Shown here: positions 56,122-64,000 of the stretch, piece by piece
How the letters are laid out: each line of letters starts with the position of its first letter
Numbering within the stretch: position 1 is the stretch's first letter
Origin: Gnetum montanum
Taxonomy: Eukaryota > Streptophyta > Gnetopsida > Gnetales > Gnetaceae
Assembly: GCA_015680685.1 (NCBI GenBank)
Contig: MNCI01000071.1
Location: 199,898-263,897 of the forward strand
Direction: 5' to 3'
Length of the DNA: 64,000 nt
Translations under genes and position numbers: made by a program
The notes under the pieces: generated by a model
Told to the model about the DNA's origin: nothing
Database searches by the model: none
Seen by the model: only the letters and a program-made list of their open reading frames with translations

Positions 56122-58880
56122 ATGGCATCAAAATCGAAGAGATCGCAGAAGGAGGAACCATCACAACCATGGAAGAAGCAACCTAAAAGAGGAAGAGGCC
56201 AACAAGAAAATGGCCAAGAAATGGCTGAGGCAACCCATGCAATAGGACCTCTCAGGAATGAGGCCAAGGTGGAATCTATCTGATAGATTCCCAAAGAGGC
56301 AGCCACATCTAAACATTCATAACAAGGTGAAGTGCCAGGCCCTATAACCAAATTAAAAGGCACACTCACACAGGCCTATCTCAACATAATTGGTAGCCAT
56401 AAAGTCCAACACTTAGTTCTCCAGGAACTAAATTTCAAACCATTCCTTGAATAGGATCTAGAAGATGTCAAAACTCAACTGCAAGCTTCTCCCATGTGGC
56501 CAATCATCAGTTCTAGTGGGGAGTGATACATGGGAGAAACATATCTCTTCTAGAATAACAAGAAAGTAGGATTCACTATGAAAATCAAGGACATCCAAGT
56601 GTCCTACTTAATGGAGACCATTTCATAGGTTCTTGGGCTAGCATACATAGGAACACAATTGGTAGAGTTTTCAACCTAAGGCAACCCTAAAGCAAAAAAG
56701 GAGTGGATGGACTGGTGCAAGGAGTTTGGCATGCTCACACTAGCAGAGTGAGTCTATTTTAAGATAGTAACCTACCACCTCAATCCAACGGTGAGGTCCA
56801 ATAAGGTGATAGCCTTCTTCACCCAAGCATGCATTGCTCTAAGCGGAACATTTCTAGCAAATCTTCTACAACTAATCTATCTAGAGATAGAAAAGTGCTT
56901 CAAGGAGAATGAATGTGGAAGAAAGACCTTTCCCTTTCACTACTTGATGAGAAAACTATGCAAAAGGGTAGTCTGCTACATAAATGATATACTTAGGCAT
57001 GCTCCTAATGCTTCATGGGTTAAAATGATGAAGGATAAGATGCTTGCCACAACCACAGAAGAGGTGCAAAAACATCCACCTCCACCACCTACTCATGAGA
57101 AAACACCAAAGGCCCACATTATAGTTGAATGCATGCAGAAATTTCAAGAGTAGCTCTTGCAAAAACAAGAGTAGTAGGCAAGAACTAGTGGTGGAGATCC
57201 ATCAATGTATAGACCAATCATGAGTCACCTCAAAGAAGTGGCTCATACAATCAGCTAGATGAAGAAAGGTGGATCAATGCTATTTGTCCAATGAATGTAA
57301 TTACCTACTAGGTCAAATACAAGTGCCTGAGAAGTGATGGTGTCTCTCTCTCAACACCATATATTCCTAGAAATATCTAGGAATGCTACTTATTTTTCAA
57401 TGTGCTTGGTGGAGGGTGAGAAGGTAATTGTATTGGTGATGTAGCACCAAGGGCAAGAGAAAACTATAGAGATCATTTCTAATCAAGTTGCTGAGGCATT
57501 AAACACACCTATGGTCCTTGAACTAGATATTTCTACACTAAGAGATGTGTAGGCATCCATAGGGAAAATTAGTGAAAGATTAAGTATAGCCCAACATGAA
57601 GAACTGTTGGATGGACTAGTGGGAACTAGGCAACTGATTCCAGATATCTTTGATTTTTTAGATACCATCACTACAACCTAGTCAAAGCTACTAGAGGCAA
57701 ATGGCAAGTGCCTCATCTTGGAAGGGCAACTTGAAATAGCTCAAGAATATAATCAATGCTTGGCTGAAAAAGTTGCCAAATTGCATGCCCAAATTGCCAA
57801 CCCTGCTCTTATCAACCTTGCATTAAAATGAGATGAATCTTTTCAATAACTTAAAGAATACTTTAAGTAGGTTGAGGGAGAAATGGTAATAATGGTCTTT
57901 AATTAGTCCATAGTAGAAGCTGAAACTCATGCAATACAGAAGGACTTGATGTAGACTCACCAAGAAAATGAGACCTTGACCATAGAAAATAATCACCTAC
58001 AGAATGTTGATGTGCAAAAACTAATAGTTAGAAGAATTTATCCATCAATAGCAAGAGCAGCTCACCAAGGAAAAATGCCAAACTAAAGAGATTGGCAGTG
58101 AGGAATCATAACCTCTTCATGGAAGAGGTCCACACCTTACACCAAAAGTCAACTATTGAGATTATTTCCTAGAACAATGAGGCTCTAAAATTTGAAAAAG
58201 TTAAAAATCATTACAGAGACCAGGTTGGCCTACACAAGGAGTTAAATGAAAAGCATATTCAACTAGTGAATGCAAAATTTAATGAGGCCTTCTAGGAACT
58301 CAAATAAGATAAAGAATTTTGGTAACCCATCATTAATGAAATTAATGCCTAGAATAGGGTAGAAATTCACATGAAGGATTTGTAGATTGAAGAGATGACA
58401 AAGTACATGGAGCTATCCAAGTTTTGTTTTGCAAACCTAGTGATGTTGACTATTAGATGACTATAGTCTAAACTTGAAAAGTAAGTGGCAAACTTGTACT
58501 TATTGTACAAGGCCAAATTCAAAACCCATAAAGACACCAAGTAGAAGCTTCTAGTTGCAACTGCTGAACTTGAGGTTCTCAAGGTAAAATTCACTGAACA
58601 GAGATTAATCATGAAGAACCTAGCCAAAAGAATGAATGACTACTAGGTGTTGTAGGATATACTTTGAGCATTCAACATTGAGCACAAGCAATTCATGGCC
58701 TGGTTTGTTAATGTAAAGGAGAACTTTCCCATGTTGCCTTGTCCTTGGGATGTTCCAACCTTGGCCCACACCATTAAAGCTACATGGATCGTGAATGATC
58801 CCAGGAGTAAGGAAGAGAAAATGAAGGCATTATTGGATGCTTTTCACCTTCCACTTGAAGTAGCAGCAGTAGTAGAATAG
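56122..58880 (+). pseudogene. TE-6 third ORF in env position, unknown function
   Basis: ATG at 56,122, directly after a 3' splice-site-like TCTGTGTGATTACAG. The frame holds for over 370 codons, interrupted only by TGA/TAG/TAA; frame shifts follow beyond 57,300. N-terminus basic (KRSQKEEPSQPWKKQPKRGR, NLS-like). A globular part contains KVIAFFTQACIAL, LLQLIYLEIEKCF and FPFHYLMRKLCKR, distantly recalling the plant transposon-protein domain found in Athila-type elements. After PPPPPTHEK come long Glu/Lys/Gln helices, probably coiled coil (57,500-58,650), then LPCPWDVPTLAHTIKATW and a Pro-rich tail. No signal peptide or membrane segment is seen, so it is not an obvious envelope protein. Confidence 0.6.
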
Positions 58881-59200
58881 CCACAACCACCTCTACTACC
58901 ACACATGCCTGAAGCTAGTGAAGGTCCCTTAAAACCTTAGGTGCTACCACCACCTAGGAGTATCTAACCTTCTCCATCAACTTCATGCCATTGAAGAACA
59001 TGTTGTCTAGTTTTGAAGAATGATGTCATGATGTTTAATTTTATGTCATGAATACCACAGTTTTTGTAATGTGTTGATCTATACACTAAGAACTCAATTG
59101 TTATGTCCATTTTGTCTTATTTTATTTTGTTATGTCAAAGTTAGTCAATAATTCCATACCTTCCCAATTTTTTAAAGAACTCAAGGACAAGTTTTCATTC

Positions 59201-59213
59201 AGTCGTGGGGATA
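59201..59213 (+). other. Polypurine tract of TE-6
   Basis: AGTCGTGGGGATA followed by TGATGAG, the LTR start. Confidence 0.72.
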
Positions 59214-59461
59214 TGATGAGTTTTAGTTTGTTGCATTCATTGGGCTCCATCAATGTAGTCAATTGCATCAATGTGGCCCCATCAATGCAATCAATTACAT
59301 TAGCGCTAGCCTGTTGAATAGGCCCCATCGATGAGGCCCCATTGATGTAGTCAATTGAGTCAACATGTTCCCATTGACGTACAGATCTATCCTGGTCTAT
59401 AGATACATGCTCATTGGCTACATTTATGTGGATGTCTTTTCATAGTAGTAGTAGAGCTTTT
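59214..59461 (+). repeat. 3' LTR of TE-6, truncated
   Basis: tgatgagttttagtttgttgc onward. It keeps the CCATCAATG...AGTCAATTGCATCAAT U3 repeats in more copies than the 5' LTR, then TCTATAGATACATGCTC and GTAGTAGTAGAGCT, where similarity stops. Confidence 0.82.
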
Positions 59462-59462
59462 A

Positions 59463-59660
59463 GAGCATGATTTAGATACTCTATTGCACCTTAATAAAGC
59501 ATTCTTTTCTTTCTCTTTCGACATTTTTTCTATTATATTCATCACACATAATGTTGAATGTTACATATATTTGATGTTTTTTATATTATCTTCTTATGCA
59601 TAATGTCTAATATAATGTATATTAAACATTTATCATGACATCTGAGAATGGGATGTCACA
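59463..59660. repeat. Dispersed repeat shared with 45,204-45,398
   Basis: Begins AGAGCATGATTTAGATACTC and ends in the hairpin TGACATCTGAGAATGGGATG-TCA. The colinear copy at 45,204 shares the AATAAAG and TTTCTTTCTCTTTC words. Confidence 0.7.
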
Positions 59661-59893
59661 AGTGACATCTTAATAACAAATGGTTCTCTAGGAGAATTAG
59701 ACCATTTGGTTTTTGTAAATGAGGCTACAATGTAAGAGTTATTATTAGTGCTTGGAGAGTTGGGCTCATTCAACACCAACTCTTCATGATCTATCATATT
59801 TTGGAGGTCATCCTTTAATGCTAGGAAAAAATCAATATCAAGACCAACCATTTGATGATAATGATAGTACCTATTGATTCTAAAGTACTTCAA
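59633..59893 (-). pseudogene. Tat-like gag fragment
   Basis: Open for 86 codons: KYFRINRYYHYHQMVGLDID then FFLALKDDLQNMIDH matches the K-Y-C-x-Y-H-x-x-x-G-H-D-T-D-x-C-x-x-L-K segment of Tat/Ogre gag with the cysteines lost. It is followed by the linker motif REPFVIK also seen in TE-5. It lies between the TE-6 and TE-7 LTRs. Confidence 0.65.
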
Positions 59894-59917
59894 TAGCCTA
59901 GGATCATCTTTGATAGA

Positions 59918-60753
59918 TGATGAATCATATTAGATTGGCTTTGATATCGAATATCCGATATCAGAGCCTTAATATTGAATCCCAAGACACAATGTCGAAT
60001 ATCTAATATCATAGGATATATGCTAGCCTATAAATATAGTGCTTGAGCTCACAATTTTCATATTAGTTTTTATCATAGATAATAAAGCTCTTACAGTTTG
60101 TTTTATCCAAAGTTAGACTATTTTCTAAGTTCCCACAATAGGAGTCTAAGTGTTTACAAATCTTTATTTGAGCACTAATTTACTTGAGCACAGTAGTGTG
60201 ACGGGAATAAAAATAAATCCTTTTGATAATCCCTACAACACTGACAATAGATTAATGTTTCCTTGATGCATTTGATAGTCATGTACTTTACTTTAATGCA
60301 TTTTCATTAAGAAATTAATTTCCAGTTGTTAATGAACACAAGCATGACCACTTTGGGCATACATGTAGCACTTGGTAACCCAGAAATACTTAACATTTGG
60401 TAACCCAACAACACTACATGCATTCAAGATGTGTTCGGGGAGTGGAAATGGATAATTGTGTTAGGCTAGCTAGGCAGTAGATGAATTAGATCTTAGATTA
60501 CTCTACGTTTCATTACTGTTCTAGGCAATTAAACTTATAAAATAAAAAATGATAAAAATCATATCCCTCAGTTGCACTTAACCATATACTTGTACCTCAT
60601 GAGTGGAATTGAGAAGACAATGATTTTTCCAATTATATTTCACATTTTAGAACTACTATACTTAAGAACTTAAGATTCATGAGATTTGACTAGATCATGC
60701 GTAAACGCTTGTGATTCATATGGTTGGGCATAGGGGTACCTCACCACTCATCA
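59918..60753 (+). repeat. 5' LTR of TE-7
   Basis: 836 bp, tgatgaatca to ccactcatca. U3 head with GATATCGAATATCCGATATC palindromic words (59,943-60,012). TATA box TATAAATA at 60,029-60,036. Confidence 0.82.
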
Positions 60754-60754
60754 T

Positions 60755-60773
60755 TGGTGTCATTGTAATGGAC
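60755..60773 (+). other. Primer binding site of TE-7 (degraded tRNA-Asp type)
   Basis: TGGTGTCATTGTAATGGAC, one base after the LTR, alignable with TGGCGCCGTTGCCGGGGAC through transitions at most differing positions. Confidence 0.6.
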
Positions 60774-60913
60774 CTTTTAGTTGATACATGTGTTATCTAG
60801 GATTTAGTAAAAATTATTTAAATAATTGAAATGAACCTTAGATTCATATCACATCTTAATATTACTACAATAATATTTAGAATCACACTGCATTTTTATT
60901 TTCCTAACATAAA

Positions 60914-63240
60914 ATGTCTTCTTTTCATAGGATCGATTCTCTATCCAAGTTTAATGGAGTACATCAATTAGTGCCTCAATAATACCAAGTGGTATATGCT
61001 CATCTTGATGAGTATGTACCAAATTTCACTTTCATCCTACACCAGGATGAATAGCAATGGTGGTGTGACATGGAGAACAACATCATGTTGCTGCCCAATC
61101 GATTTGTTCATGCAATGCTTCAATAAATGCTTATACAATGGGGTCTCCAAGGACTTCATGCTGAGTACGTGTTGTAGGATAGTGACACCAAGGATTATCA
61201 TCCCTCTGAGGCATAACATCTTAGGGATTGTTAGTTAGAACAAAATTATGAATCTGTGGAGGAAAAAGGATTTAATGATTCCCCATTCCTGCTATACCAA
61301 AAAGATGATGGAAAATCCTTCTTTGGGGGATTTTCATTTAATGAAATTCCCCTCTTTGACTTTAGTGAAGGAGGTCAAAACCATAACTTGTAGTCCACAA
61401 TTCATAATCCTAGTTCTGGTAAGAATGGATCCAATGACAAAGAAGGATCCAAAGAGGCAAGTTAGGGTAGGGATGTAGACAAGAAACAAGATTGTGATTG
61501 TGGTCACAATCACAAAAGAGATGGTAGCAAGCATTGTGATGGTGCTATTTCTCCTTCCTCTTCACATTTATCATCATCCTCTTCTTCTTCTATCTTTGAT
61601 TACAACTATAAAGGGCATGACCATGATGGAGATGACCAATGGGACTAAAATGATTGAAGGGATCATTAGGCAAGGCAAGACCAAGGATGTAGGCATTCAA
61701 GAGAGGTGTGATTCCATGAATGAAAGGGTAGTAGAGGGAATCACAAGCATCAAAATAATGGCCATGATGAGCCTTTGCTTACTACCCAAAGTATGCTAAA
61801 CATTGTAGAGACAATACAAATTCCAACAAGGCATGAAAAGAATAGTCGGATCAAGAGGCTAGATATGAAAAATATCCCTAGGTTTGAAGGGAGATAACTT
61901 AGATTTGTAGAACCATATCCAAACTTTTCAAGATGCATGTGCCTTGTAAAATATAGATAATAAGTGGAAAAAGCATAAGTTTTTCTTAAGGACACTCATT
62001 AATGAAGCAAAAAACTAGTACCAGTCCTTAGAATTGGAATCTATCATATGATGGAGTATAATGCTTGAATTGTTTGATGATAAATATTAAACATATTCTA
62101 GAGTGTCAAACTTAAGACGATAGATCCAAAGATGGAAAAAAGAAACACAAAAACCCTTGGATGTCACCATTGGTCAATACTATTCCTTAATGCATAGATG
62201 TCCTAGCCATGGTTATTCTCAACTAGATCAACTTTGCCACATTGTAGATGGGCATCAATCTAAAATGAGGAGAACCCTTGGCATCTATGCCCAAGGATGA
62301 CTATTGGAATTAAGCACTCATTAGATCCAAATATTTATTGACCAAGTAGCTAAAGAGAAAGGTGAATTAAGAAAACAAGAAAGTGCAAAAAAGTATAATT
62401 ATGATCCTTCCATTTGTAAGAGGGAGGTTTGATTTTGTGATAGTGAGAAAGAATCAGCACTTGATGAGGTGGTGAATAGGAAAGCCTTGTTGCTTCAAAA
62501 ATTTTAGTCTAAAATTATGGCCAAGGTTGATTAGTTATGGGACTTCATAGATAGAAGATTTTAAGCTATCCTAAAAATTGCTAAAGAGTCTAAAGGACAA
62601 GGTAGTGATCATGAGCATAGGAGGCACAAGGAAGCTGAATGTTCCTATCAAAGAGGTAAGGGCAAGATTGTTGCAATAGCAGAAGTTATGGGAAGTGAAT
62701 TAGATGATGATGGTGTATGTGATGTTTGCTAGTATGAACATTCTAAGGGGTGCTGCCCCATAGTATCACACTTATAGGAGTCTAGGGTGTACGCTTTGAA
62801 TCCACAACTAACACAAAGGAAAACACCTAGATGATTATCTTATCCTCAAGGTAATCCTAGGTAGTTCCACTAGCAACAATAAGATTATCCAAGTGGAGAT
62901 CCATTGCAATCATATGAACAATATCAAAAATGGAAGCAACCACAATCATGGGTGTTGGCACCACCAAGGCAGCAATACCCTTACTGACAACCTGATTCCT
63001 ATGAGTATTATGTCCAACAACCCTTGTCTCCACATGACTCCTCTAGTCACATTTCTACTTTCTAATATGACTACCACCCTTCTAATTATTATCGAACTCA
63101 TTCTCCACATGCAAGAAGGGATACCACCTTTTACCCTTATCCTCCTGCTCTTGCACATCTTCCTCCTCCATCTACATAGCTACCACTTTCTCAACCTATG
63201 TAGGGTAAAATTTGATCTCAACTGCAACAATGCAATGCTT
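60914..63240 (+). pseudogene. TE-7 gag pseudogene
   Basis: ATG 60,914 (MSSFHRIDSLSKFN). The early frame is open except at positions fitting Gln/Trp/Arg codons: VPNFTFILHQDE, LLPNRFVHAML. Core with FDDKY and stop-KKETQKPLDVTIGQYYSLM near 62,040-62,200. Finger CDVC-stop-YEHSKGCC at about 62,719-62,755, Tyr/Pro-rich tail to 63,230. Confidence 0.87.
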
Positions 63241-63860
63241 AGGGGTTGAACATAAACTCACAACACCCTATCATCCCCAAGTCAATTATCAAGCTAAGGT
63301 TACCAATTGGAAAATCATAAGGATTCTAACAATAACTATTAGAAAATATAGAAAAGACTAGAGCATGAAACTCAATGATTCCCTTTAGGACTACCTCTTA
63401 ACATGGAAACTTTCTATAGGCTATTCTTCCTATGAGCTAGTGTACAAAAAATTACCAACACTTCCTATTCATTTTGAGCTTCATATACTTTCAATAGCCT
63501 GTGACCTTGACCTTGACCTAAGTTTAGTACAAAAAGAAAGATTAATGATTCTCAACTTACTAAACAAAAATTGATTGGTGGCCTTGTCATCCAATTAGTT
63601 GCATAAGACATATAACAAAAAACATCATGACCTTAAAATCAAGAAAGTCAGATTTCAACCTGGAGATAAGGTTCTCTACTAGAACCCCACAGATATAACT
63701 CAATGAACTAAGCTCCAAACATTGTGAGAAGGACCTCATAAATTTATGAAACTTTTCCTTCTAGGGCCATGATGATCTAAAAACCTAAGAGCCTAGAAAA
63801 GAAACAACTGGTCAACAGACAATAGGTGAAACCTTTTCACAAGCATAAGCTAGCAAATAC
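63241..63860 (+). pseudogene. TE-7 integrase C-terminal remnant
   Basis: GVEHKLTTPYHPQVNYQAKV (Glu expected in the NGQAEV motif is Lys), IGYSSYELVYKKLP, KKVRFQPGDKVLY and an EGP-containing GPF/Y-like end. Joined to gag at CAATGCTTA|GGGGTTGAAC; the intact relative has CAACACTTGGGGGTTGAAC. Confidence 0.85.
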
Positions 63861-63921
63861 AACAAATGCCTCATTAGATGGACAACCAAACTCAATATTT
63901 TGTATCTCTTCCTTTCAAATT

Positions 63922-63937
63922 ATTCATGGGAGAGATG
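63922..63937 (+). other. Internal polypurine-tract copy in TE-7
   Basis: ATTCATGGGAGAGATGGCC, homologous to CAGTCATGGGGGAGATGGCC after the integrase of TE-4, followed by the same ACTTTTTGTTTTACAAATTT region. Confidence 0.65.
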
Positions 63938-64000
63938 GCCACCCATGTTAACTATATAAGAAGTTCCTTAGTTTTTTAACTTTTTGTTTTACAAATTTTT

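Larger units (their letters stand above)
47837..59461 (+). mobile_element. TE-6: plus-strand Ty3/gypsy element with extra 3' ORF, RT palm deleted
   Basis: Order: 5' LTR, primer site, gag, protease, RT C-terminal part, RNase H, integrase, non-coding region, U3-like promoter copy, internal polypurine copy, long third ORF, polypurine tract, truncated 3' LTR. Same lineage as TE-4 by gag, primer site, tract sequence and TGATG...CATCA ends, but with a different U3. Length is at least 11.6 kb. The 3' LTR stops at about 59,461, where other repeat DNA begins. Confidence 0.9.
59918..64000 (+). mobile_element. TE-7: plus-strand element, gag joined to integrase end, continues past window
   Basis: Order: 5' LTR, primer site, gag, then at about 63,240 a direct junction to the C-terminal third of integrase. 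Protease, reverse transcriptase, RNase H and the integrase core are deleted. Polypurine-like TTCATGGGAGAGATGGCC follows at 63,922. The 3' LTR lies outside the window. Confidence 0.87.

Noticed and set aside
56122-58880. Envelope gene
   Set aside because: Position fits, but no signal peptide, membrane segment or cysteine pattern is visible.
48735-60773. TE-6 and TE-7 as one element
   Set aside because: Each has its own LTR, primer site and gag start, and their U3 sequences differ.
1-64000. tRNA genes, CRISPR arrays, plastid or mitochondrial insertions
   Set aside because: None seen. The repeats are tandem or dispersed without spacer structure, and no organelle gene sequence was recognised.

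Overview
The window looks like nuclear DNA of a plant with a large, repeat-rich genome, possibly a gymnosperm or fern; the species group is inference. It is AT-rich and holds no intact host gene that I can recognise. Almost everything identifiable is decayed retroelement. The coding remnants read as long single frames broken mainly by TAG, TGA or TAA where relatives have Gln, Trp or Arg. That is the pattern expected from deamination of methylated cytosines over a long time. Three single N bases (23,280; 43,239; 54,094) mark unresolved positions.

Layout, 1-32 kb: TE-1 (1-2,375, minus) is a gag-only Ty3/gypsy derivative. TE-2 (3,271-6,836, plus) is a gag-protease remnant of a second, Tat-like lineage. 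A decayed multi-exon gene of unknown function lies at 7,391-10,395 (minus), with a degenerate LINE just upstream of it (10,440-14,290, minus). TE-3 (14,763-21,872, minus) has two LTRs and an ACATC target-site duplication. From 21.9 to 32.4 kb there is anonymous DNA, a nine-unit array of about 188 bp, and a conspicuously CG-rich block (29.9-31.8 kb).

Layout, 32-64 kb: TE-4 (32,385-41,665, minus) is the most complete element. TE-5 (42,241-45,010, minus) is a second Tat-like gag-protease remnant, interrupted by a repeat-rich insertion. Minisatellites follow at 46.7-47.6 kb, including six units of 45 bp that read as a 15-residue repeat, and then a 5S-rRNA-like sequence at 47,711-47,815. TE-6 (47,837-59,461, plus) and TE-7 (59,918 to beyond the window end, plus) complete the window.

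TE-1, 3, 4, 6 and 7 belong to one group: LTRs with TGATG...CATCA ends, a primer site complementary to the 3' end of tRNA-Asp, and a long gag with a short-spaced Cys/His finger. TE-4 and TE-6 both keep protease, RNase H and integrase remnants but lack the reverse-transcriptase palm, while the other three carry larger pol deletions. The group also repeats its polypurine tract inside the element, and TE-6 carries a roughly 2.8-kb extra ORF in the env position, preceded by a U3-like promoter copy and a good 3' splice site. These elements appear to be non-autonomous; if they moved in this form, reverse transcriptase would have had to come from elsewhere. That last point is inference.
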